Assembly (NCBI GenBank): GCA_019054805.1
Contig: JAHQIY010000015.1
Span: 1,744,001 to 1,808,000, forward strand
Length of the DNA: 64,000 nt
Direction: 5' to 3'
DNA from: Brachionus manjavacas
Lineage: Eukaryota; Rotifera; Eurotatoria; Ploima; Brachionidae
In this document: positions 9,247 to 19,848 of the stretch, one piece after another
How positions within the stretch are numbered: position 1 is the first letter of the stretch
Layout of the letters: each line of letters opens with the position of its first letter
Made by a program: the position numbers and the translations under genes
Notes under the pieces: model-generated
What the model was told of the DNA's origin: nothing
The model's input: only the letters and a program-made list of their open reading frames with translations
Database searches by the model: none

Positions 9247-11122
9247 CAGTATACTCCTGTTAATCCGGACAAAACTAGCCCAATAAAAACTACGTCCGGA
9301 TAATTTTTTCTCAGTTGTATAAAAATGACGAATAATCTGATTATTTATAATGCCCGGATTATCTTTGTGATACATGCATATTCTTCTTAAAAGAAAGTGA
9401 AACAGATTTAAACAAGCTTTAAGGAATGTTTGATTTAATTACTTGTATCTTCCTAGTTTCTGTCTGATTACTGGCTAGAGCATCAAGCCCATAAAGAAGC
9501 ACTGGTCTTACATACGTTTGGTACATCTGAGCTTTTATATTAAAGTCTAGGCCGATGCTAATGACACTTCCTTTTAACTAAAGCACTGCCATTTTTGATG
9601 CAGTTTGTTTGCATTCGATGTGAGTGTGGTTTGTCTTATCTTTATAAAGAACACTTCCAGGTACTTCATTTGATCTACTCTTGTCAGTTCGCGCTTTTCC
9701 ATTCTTAAACAGTGCCTTTTTTTTCAGTTTAAGCCAAAAATCATGATTACAGTTTTTCTGGATTAAACTTGATTTACGCAAGGCGACCAAATTCCTCAGT
9801 CTTAACAAGAGGTCCTAAATTTATCAGTTCTATCGCCATCATTCTCAACAATGGCTAATTGTTGCATAGTATCTCATTAGTGCTTGCACAATATGATAAG
9901 GTAGCTTCACAATTAGTTTTTCTCACAGAAAGCATCTAACGACTTTATCGAAAGCCTTAGACGCATCAATAGCGCAAACAAATGTTTTTCTTTTCTCACA
10001 TCATCCTAACAAGATCGTTTCGGGAAGCATGGTAATAGCGTGTGCACACGAACTCTTTTTTTTAAAACCAAACTGCTTTGGACTATCACAATGAAACCTT
10101 TTAATTTCCAGCAGAATTATCTTCTCGTATATAATTGATAGTAAGTCCGAGAGCATAATTGACCTGAGATTGGACACCTGAAAATCTTTTTTATTGCCTT
10201 TTAAAAGTGGTTTTATAAATTCAATTTTGAATTTTGAAGGCATTTCTTGGTTCTGTACGCATATCTTTAGCAGGCTCCAGACTGGCCCGATTAATTCCTC
10301 ACATATTCCGTACTTAAACATTTCGAGTGTATAATTTGATACCTCAGTGGCCTTTCCATTTGAGAGATTTCTTCGACTCGTTTTGTCACCTCTTTCTCAC
10401 GATACTCATCTGATAATAATTTGTCATTAAAGAGTTGCTCATACTCTTTTTTCAATTCAGCCAAAGGTATAGTGATGCTCGTGGTGGTTCTATTAATCGA
10501 TTTAAGCTCACGTCAGAAAGCATTTTTGTCAGTCTTGTAGAGTCTTTTGAGTTTAACGTTAACTTGCTTTTAGCAATTGCGATATTTTCCCTCTTTTTTG
10601 TCGGAAAGCTTTTTTGTAGTCTTTTAGCTCTTGTCTTGCTTTTTCGTCTTTGAATTAGTGCTAAGTCTGGATCCCACCAATCTTTCTAGGCACAAAGTTG
10701 AATCTCGTATTCCATTCGGAAACCAAGATTATCCCATTTTGGGGATATTTTTCTCTCTTTTTTATGAAATCTGCCAGTTTCGTTCGAAAACGATTGTCTT
10801 TTTTCGCTTCTATCTTGCTCAAGTACACTTTAATTGGAGAATGAAGCAATGTCTATCTCGACATAGATTTCTTATTTTAAGAGTAGACTTGCAGATTCAA
10901 AGTATTCAAATTTAAAGCAATCAAAATTATATGATTTTTTTGTTAAAACCGAATCAATTTCAATTTCAATTTTAAATTTTTTTGTCTTTGTTAGCAAAAA
11001 ATCTGATATTTCAATAAAATAAATGCATTTTTTTATTTTTTTTTATTTTTATATGTCGGAAAAAATAATCCGAACGTAGTTTTTATTGGGCTATTTTTGT
11101 CCGGATTAACGGGAGTATACTG
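9247..11122. mobile_element. Pogo/Tigger-like element with 57-base terminal inverted repeats, non-autonomous
   Basis: Left end 9247 (CAGTATACTCCTGTTAATCC) and right end 11122 are inverted repeats of about 57 bases with only a few mismatches. The repeats lie at 9247-9303 and 11066-11122. Both ends are flanked by TA (9245-9246 and 11123-11124), the target duplication of Tc1/mariner/pogo elements. A CAGT...CTCC...TTAATCCGG end is typical of pogo/Tigger relatives. No pogo transposase is inside; the 1.76 kb interior is mostly a reverse-strand LINE fragment. Confidence 0.75.
9410..10920 (-). mobile_element. LINE fragment (linker and RT) inside the pogo-like element
   Basis: Reading the reverse strand from 10850 downward gives KYPQNGIILVSEWNTRFNF, then KARQELKDYKKAFRQKR, then (10321-10001) FKIEFIKPLLKGNKKDF, LRSIMLSDLLSIIYEKIIL and SPKQFGFKKKSSCAHA. 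Next comes FALLMRLRLSIKSLDAF in shifted frames, the motif A region. These are the linker and the first RT motifs of a non-LTR element, in order, with many stops and frameshifts. The plus-strand frames at 10435-10915 are its antisense. Confidence 0.6.
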
Positions 11123-11124
11123 TA

Positions 11125-11447
11125 GAATAGCCAAAAAAATTATATTCGAGTGTAAAAATAAACCGGAAAAATATTTAGTCTTAATATCTTAAAAAAGTCA
11201 CGAGTCCGTAAATTTTTGTCCAATATCAAATTATTCGAATAAACCTACATACGGTTTAACGCGGGTCTACGGTTTTTAATTTTCTTGCTATTTCTTTTTA
11301 ATTAGTTTACTGAAGTATATTTACTGATTAAATATACATCATTTTACTGATCATATAATATTTTGTCTAAAAAAACGGGATAATTGTACTCTAAATCAAA
11401 ATTTTCACTTTTAATAAAATATTTTGTTTAACCAAAGTAATTTTTAT
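11125..11447. repeat. TACTGA-rich repeat flank
   Basis: A stretch at about 11285-11370 (TTGCTATTT...TTTAATTAGTTTACTGAA) resembles 9068-9165 on the other side of the pogo-like element, in the same orientation. Both have several TACTGA words. The element seems to have inserted into, or to be flanked by, this older repeat. Confidence 0.4.
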
Positions 11448-13885
11448 TCAAAATTTTTGTTTTTCAAGTAAATCTTGAAATTCTCTCTGAGAAATTCGAT
11501 CATACGAATCAAACTCAATGCTAAATGTTGTATTTCCACTTGTTAGCTTTCTTATATCACTTGAATAAGTTGTTAGCTTGGCCAAAGGAACCTTGGCACT
11601 TATATTAACAATTTTGTTCAACTCATTTATTTTGATATTGAGCGCATTTCTTCTTGTCAAATCGCTATAAACCTTTGATGAGTACTCTTTGGATGTTGAC
11701 ACGTCCAAAAGCATGATCGGCTGTATGACCACACATTCGGCATTCTCTAGTGCTTTAATGGTACATTGATAGGCAGCGCTTGAAATGTATGGCAGAGGAA
11801 CAGCTTGACTTGTCTCAAATTTTGTGATATGAACATCAGTGTTTATAAATGGATAGCGCAGAACGACACCTTTATTCAGCGCTGATTTTATCCCATGGTT
11901 TACTGCATTTATACTATCTATTGGCACTTCACTATTGTTTTCGTTCTGGAGCAAAATCTTGGCATTTTTGAATTTAAAATCACTTTTGGGCTCTAAATTG
12001 AGCTCAATTTTTACAAAAAACTTCCTTTCTCCGAGTGATTTTTCAAACTTTGTCTCTTGAGTTACATTTTTGGTCGGCATTTCTTTATAGGCAATGTTCA
12101 ATGGTCCAAAATAAGCTTTTAGCTTGTACTCTTTTAAAATTCGATCTTTTACAATTTCTAGATGAAGTTCGCCCTGGCCTTGAATGACAGTTTGGCCAAG
12201 ATTTTCCTCTTCATTTATTAAGATCCTCAGACTCGGATCCTCTCGCTGCAAACATTCAAGAGCATAGTTCAGTCTCTTTTCATCCGACTCGGACTCGGGC
12301 TCAACGGTGCAAAAGTAAACCGGGTTAGCTATATCCAGCTGCATCTGCATCTCGCTCTTGTTTTCCACTTCCATTCGCTGACTAGCCTTGTCATAAAGTT
12401 GCTTGTTGTGGACCAAAATGTCTCCAGTAGTAGTTTTTGTGAGCCCATGGACTATGGCAATGTTTCCGGCACCCACTTTCTGAACTTGCTCTAATTCATT
12501 TGAAAAAGGAATATAAATTTTGTCACATGTTTCTTTGACATCTTTGGCCGGATTGTAAACTTTGGACTTGGCATGCAGTTCTCCATTGTAGACTCGCACA
12601 AATGTTAAAATGTCATCTTGAGCTTCGTCTGGCTTTAATTTGTTCAAAGTGCTGGCAGCATTTGTTTGCAAAAGAATTTTGGAACTGGAACGATTGATCC
12701 GCTTGCGTGATTTTTGATGGTCATGAATAATCTTGAAGCAAACCATAAATAAACTTTTATCATAGAATGGTTCATAGTTGTTTTTTTCCAAATCAACCGG
12801 ACTGGGCAGATACTTTACAATTGCGTCCATGACCGGCTGAATGGCTGTGTTCCTAAACGAGCTTCCACACAATACTGGAGTTGCCAAAGAGCTTAAGCAT
12901 GATTTTCTGATATAGCTTTCTAAAAGGACATTATCGTCCATCTTGTCAAATTCCAAATTAAATTTATCAAGAAGGATTTGGGCAAAATCTTCGTTTAATC
13001 TGGCAATTTTTTCAATCAGATCAATTCGCTTCTTGAGTGCTGGCTTAAAATTTGGATCTTTTGGATCCAGATCGATGCTTTCAAATACCTTTCCGTCTGA
13101 TTCTTGATTCCAAGTAATTTTTTTCATGCTGATTAAATCAATCACACCGTTGAAGGATTTTTCTTTGCCAACAGGATACTGAAGCTGCAGTGGAATGGTG
13201 TTTAATTTTTTCTCAATTGAATCAAGACAATGGTCGAGATCTGAGCCAACTTTGTCCATTTTGTTTATGAAGGCGACTCGCGGCAGCTTGTATTTGTTTG
13301 ATTGGCGCCACACTGTCAGGGTTTGAGCTTCTACTCCGGCAGATGCATCAATTATGGCAATCGCTCCATCTAGTACTCTCAGAGATCGCTCGACCTCAAA
13401 GGTAAAATCAACATGGCCTTTGAGATAATAAAAACAATCAAATTTTTCAAAAAAAGGAAATCTCATTTTTTTAGATTACCAGGTGTATCTATTAAATTAA
13501 AAAAGTAGTTTTTCCATGGAAAAGTAATTGCAGCTGAGGTGATGGTGATGCCCCGTTCACGCTCTTGGTCCATAAAATCCATGACTGTGTTTCCATCGTC
13601 CACATTGCCGATGTTTTTTGTGTAGCCAGAATAGTAAAGCATTCGCTCGGTAGTGGTGGTTTTACCAGCGTCAACATGAGCGATTACTCCGATATTGCGG
13701 ATTCGTCTGATTAAATGTTCATATTCATTCTTTTCAGATGAGATTAAACGAATAGAGGTGTAAGTGAATTTGTTTAATTCTATATTTTTTATATATTTAA
13801 ACTTTGTATTAATGCAACTTAAATAATTTTTTAAACAAATTTTTGTCAACATTCGTGAATTTGTAAAAATTAACAAAAAATTCAA
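11448..13885 (-). CDS. GFM2: Mitochondrial ribosome-releasing factor 2 / elongation factor G2
   Basis: Two exons, 13480-13885 and 11448-13417, joined across a 62-base GT...AG intron that splits the Gly codon of DTPGH; 791 residues. The first 50 residues are basic and Leu/Ser/Thr-rich, as in a mitochondrial presequence (start at Met1 or Met12). The GTPase motifs are complete: AHVDAGKTT (69-77), RGITI (111-115), DTPGH (133-137) and NKMD (187-190). [17 protein letters not shown] and CLQREDPSL, together with the ending [12 protein letters not shown], fit GFM2 better than GFM1. EF-G2mt works with the mitochondrial recycling factor to split ribosomes after termination. An insert at about 375-400, rich in Lys and Ser, looks lineage-specific. 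It lies between the two EF-hand gene copies, on the opposite strand. Confidence 0.92.
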
Positions 13886-14640
13886 ATATTTAGTTTAGAA
13901 AGCAAATTATTTTGTTAACTTACTAATGTTTTATAAATTTTATTTTTTATTTCTTTTTAATAAATTCAGTCAGGCTTTGGATCGAATTAAAATAAAATAA
14001 ATATAATTTAAATCTAAAATTTAAACAACTTGCAATCGAAATCAAGAAAACATTTTTTTTAATTCTTTAAAAAAATTTATGCATTTTTTATCCTAGAATT
14101 ATTTTGACAATTTGAAGTTAATGATCAAATGTAAATCTCAATATTTTATAATTGTAATTTTAATATATTAATATTTTAAATTAAACTGTGTTTGGCTCTA
14201 ATTTATTTTAATTAATATTTTTCAGTTCATTTCGATGTGTTATGTGCAAGGAGCTACCATAGGTGACCTCCGAATAGACCACCTCCGCAAGCTAGTCTTG
14301 CTGTAGCTTTTATTTTTTATTATTATTATTATTTAGTGTATAAATAAAAATAAAAAAACTATTTAATCATTTTTATTTACAAAATTATAATTTAAGTGTT
14401 GATATAATGATAATTAATTTAAAATCAAAAATATTGAATTAAAGTGTCTTTAAATAATTGATTTGATTTATAAATATATTTTCAGAAAAATTTTAAAATT
14501 TTTAAAAGACTTATTGCTTACTGAAAAATCAAATAAATTTAATATTAAAAGAATGGTTGAATCATTAAAAGTATTTGTTTGATATTTTAAAATATTATTT
14601 TAACTATTTTTCAATTAAAAATTAAATTTCAATTATATAT
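13886..14640. other. Intergenic, AT-rich, with TTA microsatellite
   Basis: Upstream of GFM2 and expected to hold its promoter. A short GC-richer piece at 14245-14310 followed by a TTA triplet run (about 14312-14332) looks like the tail of an old LINE, but no coding motif supports it. Confidence 0.35.
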
Positions 14641-14823
14641 ATTTGTGACTTAATAGAACAAAAGGTCAAAAAAGCAAACGAAGCATTGGAAAAAGGAGAC
14701 TAACGGGTGACAATAAAAAGATCGAGACGAACTTTAAATGGTCATTACTCCTTTAATATTTATCAAAATAAAACGAAATTTTGAGAGAAAATAGCATTTT
14801 TATTCTAGTTTTTATTTATGCTT

Positions 14824-15521
14824 TTATCTTTTATCAATAAGTCCATTTCTTCGAATATTATTGAGTCGTTTGGATGTAGAGGCCAAAAGGTCCTGTACGA
14901 GATTTTGGTCCATATTTTTTGTACAAAGTCGTATTTTATTCCTTAGTTCATCTAATTTTTTTGCTCTCCAGCCATTCTCATACACTTTCCCCTTTAAAAT
15001 GGACCAAAAATCTTCAAATGGTCGTACTTTTGGCACATTTGCACGGTTTTCGCATTTTTGCACAAATTTGATATTTTGGTCAATCAAGTAGTTGACCACT
15101 GTATTGGCATAATGAGAGCTCGCCATATCGGGCCAGAACTTATAGTTGCCGTCTGAATGATGCTTTTTAATAAACGGAATGACTCCACGCTTTATAAAAT
15201 CTAAATAGACAGTTTGGTTGACTGCAAGTCTACTTTTTCAGAAATGACTAACCAAACAAGGAATTTCTGCTCAAATTTCTTAACTGGGGTATATTTTGTG
15301 CCTGCTGGTGTTACAGCAATGTTACTATAGTAAAATATTTCATTTCCATTGATTTTACCATGACTGAGAGTGAAATAGGATTCATAGTCTAAAATCCAAG
15401 AAATATTTGGATTTTTTAAATACAAATTTCTACATTTAACTCTAGCTACTTTTTTTTGCGTTTCGGTTCGGTCAGGGATTTTCATCTTTTTTCTAGGTGT
15501 TATTTGAAGCTTCTTCAACAA
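14824..15521 (-). pseudogene. Transposase catalytic part, two broken frames
   Basis: Frame 15521-15201 carries the first-Asp region and a KFLVWLVISEKV segment. Frame 15126-14824 carries SSHYANTVVNYLIDQN, then RPFEDFWSILKGKVY and a C-terminal helical tail. In the family the second Asp lies in a QDxAxxH motif that would fall around the break between these frames, so the copy is presumably inactive. Confidence 0.6.
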
Positions 15522-15627
15522 TTATGAGACCATTTGCTGGCTTTTATCAAACTTTTTGGCTGCTTGACCTGACTGATTTTGTCTTTGTGATCAAAAGCCT
15601 TCTTTAGCCAGTTGAGTTGTACTTTAG

Positions 15628-15837
15628 TCATTTTTTCGGTGTTTGACCAGATCCTTGTTTCCTTTCTGGTGAAAAATATTCACTCCGTTTTAAAATTCGG
15701 TAAACAGTACACCTGGGAATTTTTTCTGCCATAAAATGCCTCACAGTGAATATCTTTCCAAGTGATCTTTTTTTGTTAAAAAACGCGTACACGCGAATTT
15801 TTAGGGCCTCTTCTTTAGATGAATTTATTTTGGTCAT
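15628..15837 (-). pseudogene. Transposase N-terminal DNA-binding part (mariner-type)
   Basis: A 69-codon frame. FFNKKRSLGKIFTVRHFMAE followed by VYRILKRSEYFS resembles the helix-turn-helix of Tc1/mariner transposases. GSGQTPKK corresponds to the basic linker before the catalytic domain. The frame ends there, while the next part continues in another frame. Confidence 0.6.
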
Positions 15838-16640
15838 TTTTAATTCAAAATAAATAATTCTTTTTTATCGTATTTTAAATTAAATTTACTAAAAGAAAAT
15901 GTAAAGAGATTTAAAAAAAATTAAAATAGCACTGCAAATGATACTTAAACATCGTCTCGATTTTAAGTTGTCACCCGTTATAGTACAACATTCGAGCAAA
16001 TCATCTTTGTGAAGCATAAACCAACGCAACGTTGGAGCAACCCTTTACACTCCAAACCATGTCTTATTGTGCTTGCCCAAATTTGATATTTTTTTTATTA
16101 AATATCGCACTACTAAATAAAAATTATTTGTCCAAAGGTCAAATAGTCAGAACAAAGAAAGAAAAAAGAAATCTTGCTAAATGCGATATTTAATTCCAAT
16201 TTTAAGTAAAGTATTCTGTTGAAGAAAAGTTCAGAGCTGAAAGCTGAAACTTTTTTAGGAGTTGAAAAACGCAAGTAATTTTAATTTAAGCCTTTTTGTT
16301 TTTAAAAAAATAAAGTGTTTTCTTCAAAATGATCAATTTAATACTTTTAACTGATGCGATTTTACGCAAAGTTACAGGAATTTAGAAACATTTTGACAAA
16401 ATAAATTTTAGAGATTAGTACTGAGGATCAAAATCTTAATCTTAATTTAAATATATATTTAAAAAATAAAAAAAAATATATGAATAAATTTTTAATTTGA
16501 ATAAATTTGTTTACTGATCATTTGGAAAAATATTTGATTTTCTAAGTAAGCATAAAAGAAAATTTTAAGATATTTTTTCTTTTAAAATTAAAAAAATGGA
16601 AACAATCAATAAAAAAGTAATTAAATTTTCTCTTAAAAAA

Positions 16641-16814
16641 ATGCATAGACAAACATTGAAACAAAGAATTGATTGTAATCTAAACGAGTATAAAAAAAAG
16701 CTGTGGCCAAATCTTGTGAATCAAAAATACAAATTTAAATCGATTACAAAACTTAAAACTCAAAAACCAAAAAAACAAATTTTTAGGTCAATAATTGAAA
16801 ATGTCCTATGTTAA
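16641..16814 (+). other. Upstream ORF overlapping the start of the EF-hand gene, copy 2
   Basis: Same 57-codon frame as in copy 1, with one amino-acid change (Ile to Lys at the sixth residue). It overlaps the main ATG at 16801. In this copy the frame is also open upstream to an ATG at 16596. Because the duplication is recent, its conservation says little about function. Confidence 0.35.
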
Positions 16815-18102
16815 CTATTCGAACAATGAATACTCGAGTGTGAACAAAAGCGAGTTGAACAGTGTGGTAGAAAATGCTCTGAGAAGTGTTTCGGCAGCGA
16901 GTATTTCACAAAGTTACACTCAAAGCTATCCAGTTAGTGGAGATCAGAGTGGTGTGACCAGAAGTTCATATCATAATGTTGAAGTGGTATCAAGTGGTCA
17001 ATCGAATGCTCGATTGAGTGGTCAGTTGAGTGGTCAGTTGAGTGGTCAAGCAAGCGGAAATTGTAGATTTTTGCCACCGATATCATTGGATCAATACAAA
17101 TTGAACAATGATCCAAATCCAGAGTTGATCAGAAAGAAACCAAGCGAGAAAATAAGATATGTTCAAGATGTTGCGTTTAGATTTTTGGAGCCACCAAAAG
17201 CGCCAAAGCCAGGCGACATTGTTGTGAGACAATTGCCAAATAGACAAATAGCTCCAGCTCCTCCACTGGTTGTTCGTCAAGCTCCGCCAAAGCCTGCCAA
17301 TCCAGCTCCATTGGTATTGCGCGAAGTTCCACCACCACCACCGCCTCAAATTCCAGACCAACAAGTGTTGGTGCCAGGCAAAGTGTTGGCTCCACCAGCT
17401 CGTAAGGTTGTTGTCGAACGCTTGCCACCAATTCCACCAAAGCCACAGCAAATATTCTTGGAAAAGTGGTTGCCATTCAAGCAATCAAACCGAAGAGTTG
17501 TTTATCATCGAGCTGAGCCAGACTGTGTTTTGCCAAATCCAAGAAATTTGGTCATTCAATGGGAAGCTCCAGAAGTCGAAGTGACTCGTGAGTACAGAAA
17601 TCTAGGCACTCAATTGGCAAATCCAGATGAATATGCGAGACGATTTGGCTCGGAACTGTTGAGACATGACGAATTCAAACAAGCTGCCTCCAAAATCGGT
17701 GCTCCACAAAGTGTTGTTGTTTCGGACAGTCACAGAGAACACGGCTTGCCACAATTAGAAGGTGAAGTCGAAGCATTGAGCTTAGTTGACGTGAGCCGAA
17801 CTGATTTGGCCGCCTATGCTCAATACTTGAGCCAAAACGGAATCACATACAATGCTTCTTTGTTTTCAAGTGAAGCTAGTCCATACGGATTGATCACATC
17901 AACTGAATCAGCCAATTTGTTGTCATATCAAGAAGCTTCTTCCATTGCAAGCAACATCGAATTGAGTAGTGAAAAAGTAATCTCTGAATCTGAATTGAGA
18001 GCTTACTTTGCTTCAATTGACACCAATGGTGATGGTGTTTTAAGTTATGAAGAATTCAAAGCTGTTGCTGCTGCTTCTTCTTCTTCATCTCCTATTTACT
18101 AG
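16801..18102 (+). CDS. Pro/Val-rich protein with C-terminal EF-hand, copy 2
   Basis: Intronless paralogue of the 7110-8423 gene, 433 residues, with one LSGQ unit fewer. The architecture is the same: Ser/Gln-rich head, LSGQ repeats, Pro/Val-rich middle, the IQWEAP/DEYARRFG block, and a C-terminal EF-hand loop DTNGDGVLSYEE. Changes against copy 1 cluster in the first 95 residues (GY to SY, AS to TR, Q to H, E to G, and the repeat indel). The following 320 residues are the same apart from one Ala to Val near the end plus a handful of silent changes. Both copies keep full frames and matching flanks, so both could be expressed. Confidence 0.85.
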   Translation: MSYVNYSNNEYSSVNKSELNSVVENALRSVSAASISQSYTQSYPVSGDQSGVTRSSYHNVEVVSSGQSNARLSGQLSGQLSGQASGNCRFLPPISLDQYKLNNDPNPELIRKKPSEKIRYVQDVAFRFLEPPKAPKPGDIVVRQLPNRQIAPAPPLVVRQAPPKPANPAPLVLREVPPPPPPQIPDQQVLVPGKVLAPPARKVVVERLPPIPPKPQQIFLEKWLPFKQSNRRVVYHRAEPDCVLPNPRNLVIQWEAPEVEVTREYRNLGTQLANPDEYARRFGSELLRHDEFKQAASKIGAPQSVVVSDSHREHGLPQLEGEVEALSLVDVSRTDLAAYAQYLSQNGITYNASLFSSEASPYGLITSTESANLLSYQEASSIASNIELSSEKVISESELRAYFASIDTNGDGVLSYEEFKAVAAASSSSSPIY

Positions 18103-18138
18103 ATATTATTTTAGTATTTAACAAACAAAGCCACAATG

Positions 18139-18171
<33 letters not shown>

Positions 18172-18315
18172 ACATCAACAACAAAATGACATTAATATAA
18201 TTTTAAATTTAAAAGACTTTTATTTTGATTATGGCAAAAATCTCAACAATTAAAAAATTTCTATTTATTTTCTCTTTTTTTTTTAATAAAAATATTTTAT
18301 AATTAAATCTTTTTT

Positions 18316-19848
18316 TAAGTTTCAATGATAATCAGAAGGTTCGTGCTCCTCTCCATAAAAGACCGACTAACACTTTTTTTATTCAAAATAAAATTTTAAT
18401 TTAATAAATATTTTTTCTATAAAAAGAATAAAATTAAAATTTGCATTAATTGTGTATTAGAATAAAGAAAAATTTAGCTTAAAAATTTAACATTTTAATT
18501 CTTGTAAAAATATTTTTATTTTTTTTCTAAATTCTGTAAAAACTAAGTCTATACTTTTAAATATTGAATTTATAAAAATTCAACATTGATATCTTAAACT
18601 ATCAATTAATCTAGAGTAAAATAATCCAAATGTTTTTTCTCTCTAAATTGATTTTGACATTGGTTTAGTTGTTTTTTGATTTAAGTTTGTAAGGCGGGTT
18701 AATGAATGATAAAACAGTATACTTTTGAATAGTTTATTAAATAATTGTTGAGCTCTAACAATTTATATAGTTAGTGTAATCACTAAAATATCTTTCGAAG
18801 CACTGAGAATGGAATCATTATTTATACCCATGAGTTCGTGTCAAGAACACGGGCTTATAATTAAGATAAGATGTGAGCTATTATATAAATGTTTATATCA
18901 GCATCTAGAAGCGTCTATCTTCTGAGATACGTGACAAGTGTATTAATTCTTACTTATCATTGCGCATCAGTTGAGAAGCTGATGATCAAGTGATACGTAA
19001 ATGAGCTAATTGTCATTAAAATTGTCATTAAATGAGCTAATTTTTCATCTTGAAGTTGATGATCAATTCAAAGATTATTTCTTTTGTTAATAAAATTAAT
19101 CTTCGATTTAATTTAGATAATATTAATGAAACATGATTTTCATGTAAGATAGATTTAAACGATAAAATAAATTTGAAAAAACATTTCCATTAATCCATAG
19201 ATAAGATCGAGAAATTTTTTTCAAAATTCCTGTATTTCATTTTTATTAAATATATAAAATTTAAACTTCAATTTTTTTTAAATTCAATTTATTAAATTGG
19301 CTGCTTACGACAACTTTTTGACAACCAGCATAAATATTAATAAATATATATTATCAATAAATAAATATCAATAAATATTTAAATTACAAGTTGTTAGTCT
19401 CGGTTTTGAACTTTCGGAATTTAAGCCAAGAAATAAATAAAACAATTTAATTTAGTTTAAATTTTTTTTAATGGAATCCGAAGTTATAACAATTATGTAG
19501 TGGTTTAAGTACTAGTTAGAAAATGGGTTCCAACTGCAGTTAATCTTTGAATGTGCAGCTTTAAATATATATAGAGACATGTCAAGACTTGGGTCTTAAC
19601 AAACTATCTATAATCTTTAGCTATTTTTTTAAATAACAAAAATTAAATTTTTTTTTTTAAACTTTTGAAAGAGGCGATTGATTTTCTTAGAAAAAATAAT
19701 TTCGTTGTTTGAACATTTATTTTTTAAAGTTAAATTCAAAAAAAAATCAAAAATATAAAAACCTTGATAACAATAAACTTGAAATTGAACTTCAATTTTC
19801 TACGGTCTCAAAAAAAAATAATTATTTTTTATTCCAACAGACAGCTTT
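18316..19848. other. Intergenic, no gene seen
   Basis: AT-rich, with a moderately richer block at 18700-19080 that has no open frame or recognised motif; a solo LTR was considered but no bounded ends were found. Around 19470-19550 a short sequence (GGAATCCGAAGTTA...GGGTTCCAACTGCAG) recurs in diverged form at about 29400-29470. Confidence 0.35.

Larger units (their letters stand above)
14703..15978 (-). mobile_element. Tc1/mariner-type DNA transposon, 1276 bases
   Basis: Ends ACGGGTGACAA...ATCGAGACGA (14703-14730) and its near-perfect reverse complement (15952-15978) form terminal inverted repeats of about 27 bases. Both are flanked by the TA duplication (14701-14702, 15979-15980). The reverse strand encodes a broken transposase. 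The N-terminal helix-turn-helix region is at 15837-15628, with a TVYRILKR segment, and an RK..GSGQTPKK linker follows. The middle (15521-15201) includes ISWILDYESYFTLSH, matching the first catalytic Asp region (DxESYF). The C-terminal part (15126-14824) includes PFEDFWSILKGKVYEN, matching the PxxEDFWxxLK signature. Frameshifts between the parts make it inactive. Confidence 0.85.
16623..18315 (+). repeat. Direct duplication, copy 2 (about 1.69 kb)
   Basis: Counterpart of 6932-8639. Similarity starts and ends at matching points in the leader and the 3' flank. The 15-base difference comes from one LSGQ unit and shorter CAA and T runs. Confidence 0.93.

Noticed and set aside
10435-10915. Two Phe/Leu-rich plus-strand frames
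   Set aside because: Antisense of LINE linker sequence inside the pogo-like element.
11448-13885. Assignment as GFM1 (EF-G1)
   Set aside because: The end ([12 protein letters not shown]), CLQREDPSL and the YYSGYT...VDDGNTV run fit GFM2 clearly better.
18700-19080. Possible solo LTR beginning TGTTGAGCTC
   Set aside because: No matching end, target duplication or internal polypurine/primer site could be identified.
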